This document shows, piece by piece, positions 1 through 8,256 of a DNA stretch of 35,386 nucleotides. The notes beneath the pieces are model-generated. The model was not told the DNA's origin. It made no database searches and worked only from the letters and a program-made list of their open reading frames with translations. The DNA comes from Spirochaetota bacterium. Lineage in GTDB: Bacteria > Spirochaetota > UBA12135 > COTS27 > JAFLEE01. The number at the start of each line of letters is the position of its first letter. The stretch's first letter is position 1. The stretch covers positions 1 through 35,386 of the forward strand of contig JAFLEE010000058.1 of the NCBI GenBank assembly GCA_017302015.1. The letters are read 5' to 3'. The position numbers were made by a program, and so were the translations under genes.

Positions 1-1
1 G

Positions 2-817
2 GCGGTTTTCCAGAAAACGGCCGAGGAACTCGATCCCGCGGCCTGCTTCGCGGCTTCCACCGCGAGCGGTTTCCACGGGTTCTGCGCGCCCTTGGCGCCC
101 CTTCGCCGCAACCTGGAAACCCGGCGGAGCACCTGGATGGATCTCCTGGAGGAGCATGCGGGCTTGGGCGTGCCGGTCCTCACCAGCGACTTCGACCTCA
201 TCCGCAATAACCAGGAGGACACATCCCGCGCCCTCGATGAACTGGCCTGGATGGGGGACCACGCGTTCACCGATCTCGTGGTGACCCTCACCCAGGGGGC
301 CCGTTCCTACCAGATCGACGACCAGGAGTACCTCATGGTGCTCCGGGCCTTCAAACGGATCGTGGAGCGAGCCCGGTCCGCCCGCGTACGGCTTTCGCTC
401 CGGCTGACCCCCCGCCATGTCGCCGATGGGCTGCCGTCCGCCGACCGGATCCTGAAGGAGAGCCGCGATGAGAGCGTACTGCTCTCCGTCGACCTCCATG
501 GGATGGGCGGCGAGGGCAAGATCGACGGCCCGGTGGCCGTGCGCTATTTCGCCTCCCACCTCGGCTTCCTTGAGATCGATCCCGCCGACCCCCAGGCGCC
601 ATCGTTCTACGCCTGGATGGCCGCCCAGCCGGCGACCCTCTTCCCCCGGGAGCCCACCTTCCTCTTCCGCGATAGCGCCTCCGCCGAGCGCAGCGGCACG
701 CTCCTCTTCCAACAACTATTCGGAGCGCCGACGAAAGCCTCGAAGAAGGCCCCCGAGGAGCGCAAGGAACGACGGGGCGAGGCCCGGAAAAAAAACGCCG
801 ACTCCTTCCCCTATTGA
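2..817 (+). CDS. Unknown conserved-looking protein, 5'-truncated by the window edge
   Basis: The reading frame is open from the first bases of the window to a TGA at 815-817, so the true start is probably upstream. A TTG at 92 could serve as a start, but coding-like sequence continues before it. The visible part is about 271 residues. It has a soluble alpha/beta character with regularly spaced hydrophobic strands (for example VPVLTSDFDLI and VLLSVDLHGMG), and it ends in a Lys/Arg/Glu-rich tail of about 30 residues. No signal peptide or membrane segment is visible. I do not recognise the family. It lies 11 nt before the radical SAM/SPASM gene on the same strand and is probably cotranscribed with it, so it may act in the same pathway. 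No catalytic motif can be named. Confidence 0.75.
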   Translation, partial: AVFQKTAEELDPAACFAASTASGFHGFCAPLAPLRRNLETRRSTWMDLLEEHAGLGVPVLTSDFDLIRNNQEDTSRALDELAWMGDHAFTDLVVTLTQGARSYQIDDQEYLMVLRAFKRIVERARSARVRLSLRLTPRHVADGLPSADRILKESRDESVLLSVDLHGMGGEGKIDGPVAVRYFASHLGFLEIDPADPQAPSFYAWMAAQPATLFPREPTFLFRDSASAERSGTLLFQQLFGAPTKASKKAPEERKERRGEARKKNADSFPY

Positions 818-828
818 GCGGAAAAAGC

Positions 829-2274
829 ATGGACACCCAGATCACCGCCTTCATTCTCGATGTCTTCGGGAACGATCCTCCCCCCGAGATCCCGGGGAAC
901 CTCGAATCGGTCTACAGGGGCCTCGGGCGCCCCGTCGACGTCCAACGCGTCGACGGCCCCCCGGGAGAGGATCTCCTCACGCGCCTCCACCGCCAGAGCG
1001 AAGGGAGCGAATGGGTGCTCATCGGCCACGGCGACAGCGCGTTCTATAGCCTCCACGAATGCCGCCGCCTCGTCGAGGCCGTCCTCAAATACGACAACGA
1101 TTGGGGCTTCGCGGAGAACCACCCCCCGGGGATCGTCTTCGACATGATCCGCCGCTCCGCCCTCCCGGTCATGGAGAACCTGCGGGCAAAGGGGAAACTG
1201 CCCTATACCCGCCCGTTCCTCGGCGAGATCCTGCTCCAGGACGTGAACCTCTTCGACCTGGAGAACCTCTATAGCGATGTCAACCTGCGGACCTTGCGCC
1301 TATCGTTCTTCCCCGACTCCCCGCAGGACCGGGAGACCCTCCGCGCCATCGCCGGCCTCCTCGATGGGAAGGCCTGGAACGTGGACCTGGATTGGAACGC
1401 CCTGGCCGCGCGCATCCTCGCCCACCGCCATCTGCTGCGTGTACATCCCAAGTATTGGGAGATCGAGACGAGCACCCGCTGCCTCCAGCGTTGCGCCATG
1501 TGCCCGAAGACCACCCTCGGGGACGCGGCCCCCCCCGCCTTCATGGACCCCGCCACCTTCGATGCCCTCGTCGGCCGCATCTGCCAGTTCTCACCGAAGC
1601 CCGTGCTGGCCCTCACCGGCCTGGGGGATGCCGCCTCGCACCCGAACTTCCTCGGCATCCTCGCCGCCGCCCTGGCCCACCCCGTGGCGGAAGTGCTCGT
1701 GGAGACCTCCGGGGCGGACTTTGACCTTTCCCTCGCGGATCAGATCATGGCCTTGCCCGGCGGAGAGCGCCTGAGCCTCATCTTCTCCCTCGATGCCGTC
1801 GATCCGAAACTCCACGCCGAACTCCGGCCCGGAGAGCGGCCCCTCTCGGCGTTCCTGGAAACGGTGGAATACCTGCTCCTGCGGCGCCCGGCCAATACCT
1901 GGGTGCAAGCCGTGAAGATGAACGAGAACTTCGAGCACCTCGTGGCCTTCCACAAGCATTTCCAACGCCTCACCCCGAACATCATCATCCAGAAATACAA
2001 TCCTTGGCGCGGCCTCCTCCCCGAACGGCGCCTGCATCCGGCCGTCCCCTTCGACCGCATCGATTGCTGGCACTTGAAGCGCGACCTGGTCATCCGCGTC
2101 GATGGGACCGTCCCCGTGTGCAAGCAGGACCTCCGCAATGAGCACCGGCTCGGGAATGCCATCCACGAAGACCTCGAAACGATCTGGGCGCGGGGCCAGG
2201 CCCATTTCGAGAAGCACCTCGCCGGCTGGGAGTTCTGCCGGGGCTGCGACGAGCATTACACCTACAATTATTAG
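829..2274 (+). CDS. Radical SAM/SPASM protein, spiro-SPASM type
   Basis: This is a 481-residue protein. Residues 218-225 carry the radical SAM cluster motif CxxxCxxC (CLQRCAMC), which binds the [4Fe-4S] that cleaves S-adenosylmethionine. The C-terminal region has the spaced cysteines of a SPASM domain (in IDCWHLK, VPVCKQD and EFCRGCDE), expected to bind auxiliary Fe-S clusters, and the protein ends in the aromatic YTYNY. The first 200 residues form a separate domain with no motif I can assign. The N-terminal domain plus radical SAM plus SPASM plus aromatic tail match my memory of the spirochaete-associated spiro-SPASM family. The substrate is unknown. I prefer the ATG at 829 over the TTG at 814, which overlaps the previous stop codon; neither has a strong ribosome binding site. 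Confidence 0.85.
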   Translation: MDTQITAFILDVFGNDPPPEIPGNLESVYRGLGRPVDVQRVDGPPGEDLLTRLHRQSEGSEWVLIGHGDSAFYSLHECRRLVEAVLKYDNDWGFAENHPPGIVFDMIRRSALPVMENLRAKGKLPYTRPFLGEILLQDVNLFDLENLYSDVNLRTLRLSFFPDSPQDRETLRAIAGLLDGKAWNVDLDWNALAARILAHRHLLRVHPKYWEIETSTRCLQRCAMCPKTTLGDAAPPAFMDPATFDALVGRICQFSPKPVLALTGLGDAASHPNFLGILAAALAHPVAEVLVETSGADFDLSLADQIMALPGGERLSLIFSLDAVDPKLHAELRPGERPLSAFLETVEYLLLRRPANTWVQAVKMNENFEHLVAFHKHFQRLTPNIIIQKYNPWRGLLPERRLHPAVPFDRIDCWHLKRDLVIRVDGTVPVCKQDLRNEHRLGNAIHEDLETIWARGQAHFEKHLAGWEFCRGCDEHYTYNY

Positions 2275-2277
2275 GGC

Positions 2278-4092
2278 TTATTCGTCGCGGCAGCGGCGGT
2301 AGCCCGCTTTCAGGGCGAGGTCCGGCGTCCTGAAGAAGAGGAGGGATTCGGCGCCGAGGTCCCGGTAGCGGTCGCTCCAGGCGGCCTGGCCCGGTTCCGC
2401 GAAATTGCCTTTGCGCCGGTCGGCGATGCAGGCGTTGGATTCGAAGGCGGGGAGGGCGAGATCGCGTTCCAGGGCCGTGCGCTCCAAGCGCCGCTTCTCC
2501 AGGGCCGCGCGGAAGGCGTCGGGGGATTGGAGGGGCGGTTGGGTTTGATGGATCCCCCGGGCGTGCGAGGTGGCGAGGGTGGCCGCCGTGGCGAGGCGCC
2601 CCCTGCGGTCGCCGTCCAAACCCTCCGGCAGGGACGGCGATGGGAGGGCCCAACCCGAGGCGAGCGCCCATTCGTTTAGGCTGGCGTTACTTTCGTTCCC
2701 GGCGTCGAGGAAGCGCAGCCATGCCCGGTGCCCCGGATATTCCTCGACGCGCACGGTCCGCATGGCGAAGCGGCGCGCGACCCCTTCGCGGCAGAGGGAA
2801 GCCTGGGGTTCCTGGGAAAAGCCGGGTTCCCCGACCTCGGGGAAGGAGCATCCGAGGAGGGTGAGTTCCGCGCCATGGTTCGAGGCTTGGACCCAAAGGC
2901 GACCGGAGGTCCGCACCTCCTCCACGCGGCCGACCCAGGGGGACCGATTCGTGGCGGCGCGTTTGGAACGCCACGCCGACCAGGTGGGGAATGCCCCCGG
3001 ATTTTTTTTCCGCTCTTGGAGGAAGAGTTCATAACCGGTCCGGTCGGGGAAGCGGTTCCAGAGTTCGTGGATGCGGCTTCGGTAGGCCGCAGCGAAGGCC
3101 GGGTGCTCCAGATGGAGCAGATTTTCGGCGTTGCGGCGGTCGGCGCCGGTGGAAAAATTGAAACTTCCGGTGAACACCGCTCGGTCGTCGACCACGAGGC
3201 ATTTATGGTGCAATTTGGCCTCGCGTCCGTCGAATTTGACGTCGGCCCCCCGGCGCCACAGCCATTGGAACGGCAGGGCCTTCCAATCCTTCCACACGCA
3301 TTCCGATTCGAAGGCGTCGTCGAAGATCCCGCGGACTTGCACCTTGCGCCCGATCGCCTTCGACATCTCGGCGCTGATGCCGGGCGCGCTGAAGGCGAAG
3401 ATCAGGAAATCAAGGCGCGACTGGGCCCCCTCCACCCCGCGCAGGAGTGCTTCGGACGGCGGGGGATCGCCCGGGGAGAACCACGCCGAGACATGCCCCC
3501 CTCCCGCCCATTCCATCCGTTTGGGGAATGCGCTAGGCCTTCGCCTCGACCACGGGTCGATGAGGCGGTAAAAGGCGTCGCGATAGGCATCGGCGAGTTC
3601 CGGGTGGTCCAAACGCACCAGGTCGTTGAAGTTCACATACAGGCAATTGATCGTGAAATTCGCGCTCCCCGTGAGCACGCGGCGGCGGTCGGAGACGAGG
3701 AATTTATGGTGCATGAGACCCGGCATCTTGACCGGATAGACCGAGACCCCCGCCCGGGTCAATTTCTCGAGGCAGGTCTTATTGGGCTCCTCGCCGAGAT
3801 ACCGGGCTTCAAAGGCCAGATGGATCCGTACTCCGCGCCGGGCGAGTCGGCAAAGATCATCGGTGATCCATGCGACGTCGAGTTCATGGAGGGCCCCCAC
3901 GAGCTGCTCCCGGGTGTCCGAAAGGAAGCGCTGGATGCCTTCGTCGATGCCCCCGGCTTGCCCCGCGGGGGCGGGCCCGAAATAGATCTCCGATCCCGCC
4001 GGGAGGGGAAGGGGGGATGGCGGCGGCGTGGAAGAGGCGGCGCCCAACCAGACCGCCATGAGGAACAATGGAAGGTGTATTTTAATTACCAT
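2278..4092 (-). CDS. Secreted phospholipase-D/nuclease-superfamily protein with a nuclease-like C-terminal domain
   Basis: This is a 604-residue protein with a signal peptide of about 20 residues (MVIKIHLPLFLMAVWLGAAS). It has two complete HKD motifs. In the first, H128, K130 and D135 are followed by GSANF; in the second, H295, K297 and D302 are followed by GSFNFS. PLD-superfamily enzymes build one active site from two such motifs and cut phosphodiesters in lipids or nucleic acids. Residues about 386-500 resemble a staphylococcal-nuclease-type fold (a VxxxxxGAELTLLGCSFPEV segment, then SLNEWALASGWA), but the catalytic Arg/Glu set is not evident. A basic helical tail follows. The start overlaps the stop of the upstream barrel gene by 7 nt. 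The frame stays open upstream, but the signal peptide fixes the start. The substrate is uncertain; DNA is favoured by context. Confidence 0.85.
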   Translation of the reverse strand: MVIKIHLPLFLMAVWLGAASSTPPPSPLPLPAGSEIYFGPAPAGQAGGIDEGIQRFLSDTREQLVGALHELDVAWITDDLCRLARRGVRIHLAFEARYLGEEPNKTCLEKLTRAGVSVYPVKMPGLMHHKFLVSDRRRVLTGSANFTINCLYVNFNDLVRLDHPELADAYRDAFYRLIDPWSRRRPSAFPKRMEWAGGGHVSAWFSPGDPPPSEALLRGVEGAQSRLDFLIFAFSAPGISAEMSKAIGRKVQVRGIFDDAFESECVWKDWKALPFQWLWRRGADVKFDGREAKLHHKCLVVDDRAVFTGSFNFSTGADRRNAENLLHLEHPAFAAAYRSRIHELWNRFPDRTGYELFLQERKKNPGAFPTWSAWRSKRAATNRSPWVGRVEEVRTSGRLWVQASNHGAELTLLGCSFPEVGEPGFSQEPQASLCREGVARRFAMRTVRVEEYPGHRAWLRFLDAGNESNASLNEWALASGWALPSPSLPEGLDGDRRGRLATAATLATSHARGIHQTQPPLQSPDAFRAALEKRRLERTALERDLALPAFESNACIADRRKGNFAEPGQAAWSDRYRDLGAESLLFFRTPDLALKAGYRRCRDE

Positions 4093-5843
4093 TGGGCCCT
4101 CGCCACGAGTGAAATGGCCGCCGCGTGGTTGACGGCTCCGCCCGGAGCGCCGGTGACGGCGTAGGAGGCTCCCAATTCCCAGTCCTGGCTGGGTCGCACC
4201 ACGGCTCGGGCCGAAAGTCGGAGCGTCAAATCGGAGGCGCCGATGGGAGAGAACCAGTCTCCGACCTCGAGATCCATGCCTTGCACCCCGGAGAGGACCC
4301 ATCCCGAGAGCCGGGCTTCGAACCGCTTCCCGGGTCGCCAAACGCCCTTGGCGGAAAGGGAGCCCTGGAGCGCGTTCGTGCCATCCAATCGCGCGACTCC
4401 GGAGAGCCGAAAGATCGCCCGCGAGCCGCGCCATTCGGCTCTCCCGTCGAGTTTCGGAACGAGGTCGCCCGCCACATTGGAGTAGGCGGCGGCCACGCGC
4501 AACACCGTACGGAACCGGGCCGTGCTCGCGTAGGCGCATTCCGCCCAGAGGCTCGCGAGAAAGCGTGAAGGCGAGTCGAGGGGAGCGAAGGTGTCGCCTT
4601 CCACCCCCATGGAAGCGGACCATTCAAACCCTCGGGGAAGCGCTTTCCCGCCCTCCAACCAGGCGAACCATTCTCGGCTGGCGGGTCGATGGGTCCCGGG
4701 AGCCGCCCCATGGAGTACGGCGTACCCCGAGGATAGCCATTGCCCCCCGGCGCTCCAGCGTCCGCCCTCATGGTTTCCCGACGCGCTCCATTGAAGGGCC
4801 GGGTCGACCCGGGAGGTTTCACTGACCTCAAGGGGCCCTCCAGCCATCCCATTCGAAGGACCTGGACGGATCGAGATGGCCCCAGAGAGGCCCCAACGCC
4901 AGCCGACCTCCTCGGCGCTCAGTCCGAGGCAGATGCCCCCCATGGACCGGCCATGGAGCGCGTCGGGGTCTTCCGAAACCGAATCGGGGATGAGGGCGGC
5001 ACTGAGCTCGGAGCGAATCGCGGCCAAATCTACCTGGACACCCTTGCGCCGGAGGGTGGCGAAAAAACCGCTCACCCCCTCGGTCGCGGCATCCTTCCGG
5101 GAACGGGCCCGGTCGGTATCATGGGGGCCCGGACGCGGATCCACCGAACTGAAGAAGGGCTGCGGCGTGAGGGCATCGCCTTCTTGAACCGTGGCATCCA
5201 GGCTCATGGCCGCGGCGAACGCGCCCGCCGTCCAGATCGAATCGTTCCAAGTGACCCCGATCCCCCGAAGCGCGGCCTCGCGGAGTGATACGTCCCCATC
5301 GAGTCGGCTGGCGAGGGCGGCGTCTTGGCGGCGGCGATCCCGGGGACCCATGGCCGGAGAACCGGTGGAAAAAAGCAGGCCCGTACCGAGGCGAAGGTCC
5401 AGGTCGCCGGCGACGGCCTGCCACCTGGGCGCGAAACCGTCCCAGGCGAACGATATTTTCCCCGCATCGGGAAAGGGGCCTTCCTCCCGGCGGCGAATGC
5501 CCCCGGCATGGAAGCGAAAACGCCCCGGCGCCCGGACGAAGAGGCGCGCACGACTATCCAAACGATCCCAGCTGAGGGCCGCCAGGGCACCGCTGCGAAC
5601 GCTGCTCTCTAAAGTGACCGAGACCCCGCGGGGCCCTTCGGTTTGGCCCTCATCCCGAAAAACGGGTTCGAGCCTTCGGCGCAATAGGGCCGCTTGGTCT
5701 TCATCGGGCACGCCCTCCAGCCCGGCGTCCTCTTCCCAACCGGGCACGGGCCCCCGGGCCCGTTCGCCCATACGCGGGGGAGCGTCTGTCGGGGCCCCCG
5801 CAGCGATAAATAGGATGGGCAGGAACCCTAAAAGCGCCTTCAT
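4086..5843 (-). CDS. Large predicted outer-membrane beta-barrel protein
   Basis: This is a 585-residue protein with an N-terminal signal peptide (MKALLGFLPILFIAAGAP). Most of it is alternating hydrophobic/polar strands separated by short turns, and the last residue is the Trp of VARAQW, typical of barrels inserted by BAM. Residues about 41-66 (GLEGVPDEDQAALLRRRLEP) could be a worn-down helix-hairpin-helix unit. The block around RFRFHAGGIRR and DLDLRLGTGLLF recalls the barrels that follow ComEA-like helix-hairpin-helix domains in Bacteroidota. This family link is weak and needs a profile search. The ATG has a strong ribosome binding site (GGAGGGG) and overlaps the upstream stop as ATGA. It sits third in the overlapping LTD/barrel/barrel/PLD set. 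Confidence 0.75.
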   Translation of the reverse strand: MKALLGFLPILFIAAGAPTDAPPRMGERARGPVPGWEEDAGLEGVPDEDQAALLRRRLEPVFRDEGQTEGPRGVSVTLESSVRSGALAALSWDRLDSRARLFVRAPGRFRFHAGGIRRREEGPFPDAGKISFAWDGFAPRWQAVAGDLDLRLGTGLLFSTGSPAMGPRDRRRQDAALASRLDGDVSLREAALRGIGVTWNDSIWTAGAFAAAMSLDATVQEGDALTPQPFFSSVDPRPGPHDTDRARSRKDAATEGVSGFFATLRRKGVQVDLAAIRSELSAALIPDSVSEDPDALHGRSMGGICLGLSAEEVGWRWGLSGAISIRPGPSNGMAGGPLEVSETSRVDPALQWSASGNHEGGRWSAGGQWLSSGYAVLHGAAPGTHRPASREWFAWLEGGKALPRGFEWSASMGVEGDTFAPLDSPSRFLASLWAECAYASTARFRTVLRVAAAYSNVAGDLVPKLDGRAEWRGSRAIFRLSGVARLDGTNALQGSLSAKGVWRPGKRFEARLSGWVLSGVQGMDLEVGDWFSPIGASDLTLRLSARAVVRPSQDWELGASYAVTGAPGGAVNHAAAISLVARAQW

Positions 5844-6547
5844 GGAACCCCTCCAGGAACGAACGCGAGGAACCCTTCCTGGGTTTCACCCAGCGCGGGG
5901 TGGAATTCGGTCTGCCATCCGAGGCGTAAAGTCGCCAAGTCTACGGCGAATCCTACGGAGAACGCGCGACGATCGGGCTGCCAGGCCATGGAGCAAAGAA
6001 AGCGTTTGAAGGATAGTCCGGCGGTGGTGGTGAACCGGAGTTGACCATCCGCCCAGGCGAGTCGGACCTGGGCCCGAAATCGCCGGGCCAAGTTCCACCC
6101 GATGGCCGCCGAGGGACGAAATTGGGGCCGACCCGCCTCGAACCAACAAGCGCCGAGGAAGCCGAAAGACCACGATCCGGGATACACCAGGAACCCAGCG
6201 GCGAACTGGGTGGTCTGCGGCGCATAATCGAAACCCGCCTGGAGCCTGAAAAAACTGAGGTCGACGGCGGTCGAAGCCCCGCCGTCGAAAACCGCGCCGG
6301 AAGGGGTGTCCAGAACGCCCGCTCGGATGCGCGCCCCTGCCCATGGATGGAACTTGGCCGGGGGGGGCGCTAGGCGCCCGTTCAACTCGACTTGGGTGGT
6401 GAAATCAAGGGTCGGATTAAATCGAGCCCGCACGGCGATCCCCCGGGGCCATTCCCAAGAGGAACCGATGCGGTGGAAGAAGGGATCGGCCTCCATGCCC
6501 CAAGCCGCGGCGAAGGCCAGGAGTCCAAGTCCAAATGCGAGCTTCAA
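5840..6547 (-). CDS. Small predicted outer-membrane beta-barrel protein
   Basis: This is a 235-residue protein with a signal peptide (KLAFGLGLLAFAAAWG) followed by repeated amphipathic strands rich in Phe, Trp, Gly and Arg (for example LQAGFDYAPQTTQFAAGF). I infer an outer-membrane barrel or a periplasmic barrel-like protein; no family is recognised. The start is a TTG whose last two bases are shared with the stop of the LTD gene (TTGA). Translation therefore probably depends on ribosomes finishing the upstream gene. No later ATG would preserve the signal peptide. It ends in an ATGA overlap with the large barrel gene. The LTD, small-barrel and large-barrel products are likely made in fixed ratio and used together in the envelope. 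Confidence 0.7.
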   Translation of the reverse strand: MKLAFGLGLLAFAAAWGMEADPFFHRIGSSWEWPRGIAVRARFNPTLDFTTQVELNGRLAPPPAKFHPWAGARIRAGVLDTPSGAVFDGGASTAVDLSFFRLQAGFDYAPQTTQFAAGFLVYPGSWSFGFLGACWFEAGRPQFRPSAAIGWNLARRFRAQVRLAWADGQLRFTTTAGLSFKRFLCSMAWQPDRRAFSVGFAVDLATLRLGWQTEFHPALGETQEGFLAFVPGGVP

Positions 6548-8205
6548 GGCTTAAACTCGAGGCACCGGCGAAGGACCTCGGGCGCGCCCCCGGGGAGCCT
6601 TCGGGCGACAAGGCGGAGGGCGAAGAGCCCGGTCGGGTCGAACCCGCGGTCGTGGAGTTGTCCGAGGGAGAGGGAGTAGGCCTGACCCGGCGCCATCGCC
6701 GTCGTCGACAGCACGGGGATGCAGGTTCGACCGTCCAAACTCCACAATTCCAACGCCATTTCGATGGCGACCCGCGGGAATATCCGGGCGATTTCACCGA
6801 GGTCGCCGCGGGACACCAGATTCCGCAGCAGGATCAGATCGACGAGACCGGATGGGGCCATGGCCCCCACCGTCCCCGGGGAGGGCGGCCACAGGGGGGA
6901 GGACGGTACCCAATGGTCGCGGGCCAGGGCGGGCCGCTTGGGATCCAAGCGGTGGAGTGAATCGCCATCGACGAGGCCCCAGGCGCTCTTGCGGGTGACC
7001 GCCACATCGATGACCTGGTCCTGGTCGTCGAGAAGCACGATCCGCCCTTCTGCATAGGGGCGGAAACCGTCGATGACACCGGTTGAAGGGGAGGCGAGGG
7101 GGACGGGGGCGAGTACCCAGGCGAAGGCGTTCGTCGGGATTTCAAATGCGAAGCGCCGGGATGATTTAAGGTCGTCGCTCCACAACTCGATGGAGAAACT
7201 CCCCCGGAAGGGATTGGCCCCCGCGAGTTCCACGTAGGGAACTTCGTTACCCTCGCAGGAACGGACTTCATTGACCCACATGGTTTTCGCGAGCGGGCTA
7301 TCGAAGGGGCCCACCCAGCCGGGGACCACCCCCCAAGGTCCGCGCACGGCCTCTTCGACCTGGAAAAAACCGAGGCGATCGGGGCAAGCGACCAGGAGCG
7401 GGGATCGCCCCAATTGGAACGGCAGGGTGACCCGCGTTCCATCGGCTGATTTTTCCCCAAGGCCGTCCAACGGGACCAAGGGAAAACGTTCGCTGCGGCA
7501 GAGGGTGAGAGGACGCCCCCATTGGCGAGCGATGCGCCCCTTCGGGTCGACGAGGCGGAAATCTCCGACGACCGGCCTACCGAGCACCAAGAGCGCGGGA
7601 GCGCCGTTCCAGAAGAGTTTCGAGGGAGCATCTTCCCCGTAGGCCGTAGACTCCACGGAGGCCGCCCCCGGGGTGGCCGGACCGAGGGAACTCGCCCAAA
7701 CATCGCTGGCCTGACCCGCGTCCCGGAAAAGCCGGACCCAAGACCGACGCGGCGGGGTTTCGCCCAAAACGACACGGTCGATTTCCCGGCCATCCAAAAG
7801 GAGGCGGAGTTCATCACCCGAGGCGAGGAAACTTCCGTCAGCAAGGGATTCGCTATCGGTGGTGAGGACGGGAACCCCGGGGATTTTCGGGGCGACGGCT
7901 TCGTTCATCCCCCGGTCGAGGATCAGGCTTCGGGACTGCGCGGGCAATCCCGCGACCCCCGCGCCCCCACCGGGAGCGCCGCTGCCCGGCCAGGGAACCA
8001 ACCGTTTCATCCTCCCCGCGCAGGCGAGGGTCAGGCGGGCGCAATCGATGGGCGCCCCGTCGGGGTTCACCAGTTCGATCCACTGGCCGCGATAGCGATC
8101 GATGGGGGGGCGATGGCAAATCTCATCGATCCACGGATCGGCCACGAGGTTCACGACGAGGAGAACGGAAAGGAGAAGGCGATGATCCATGCCCCAGAAT
8201 GGCAT
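6544..8205 (-). CDS. Secreted lamin-tail-domain (LTD) protein
   Basis: This is a 553-residue protein with an N-terminal signal peptide (hydrophobic core LLLSVLLVVNLVA). Right after it, PWIDEICHRPP followed by WIELVNPDGAPIDCARLTL matches the start of a bacterial lamin-tail domain, an Ig-like beta-sandwich. A second, weaker LTD-like copy begins near MWVNEVRSCEGNEVPYVELA. The C-terminus (LWSDGR-like ELWSLDGRTCIPVL, then GLFALRLVARR) resembles FlgD-type Ig modules found at the ends of secreted proteins. LTDs occur on extracellular nucleases and ComEC-related hydrolases, though they are not catalytic themselves. ATG 8205 has GGGAAGA upstream at acceptable spacing; ATG 8190 also keeps the signal peptide but has no usable site. 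It is the first of four overlapping genes. Confidence 0.75.
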   Translation of the reverse strand: MPFWGMDHRLLLSVLLVVNLVADPWIDEICHRPPIDRYRGQWIELVNPDGAPIDCARLTLACAGRMKRLVPWPGSGAPGGGAGVAGLPAQSRSLILDRGMNEAVAPKIPGVPVLTTDSESLADGSFLASGDELRLLLDGREIDRVVLGETPPRRSWVRLFRDAGQASDVWASSLGPATPGAASVESTAYGEDAPSKLFWNGAPALLVLGRPVVGDFRLVDPKGRIARQWGRPLTLCRSERFPLVPLDGLGEKSADGTRVTLPFQLGRSPLLVACPDRLGFFQVEEAVRGPWGVVPGWVGPFDSPLAKTMWVNEVRSCEGNEVPYVELAGANPFRGSFSIELWSDDLKSSRRFAFEIPTNAFAWVLAPVPLASPSTGVIDGFRPYAEGRIVLLDDQDQVIDVAVTRKSAWGLVDGDSLHRLDPKRPALARDHWVPSSPLWPPSPGTVGAMAPSGLVDLILLRNLVSRGDLGEIARIFPRVAIEMALELWSLDGRTCIPVLSTTAMAPGQAYSLSLGQLHDRGFDPTGLFALRLVARRLPGGAPEVLRRCLEFKP

Positions 8206-8256
8206 GGGGCGGAATCTTCCCACACCGTGGGAAACCGGGGGGCTTTGACCCGGTGT

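Noticed and set aside
4093-4623. N-terminal extension of the PLD protein
   Set aside because: The 177 extra codons overlap the barrel gene in another frame, are Arg/Gly-rich and would bury the signal peptide inside the protein.
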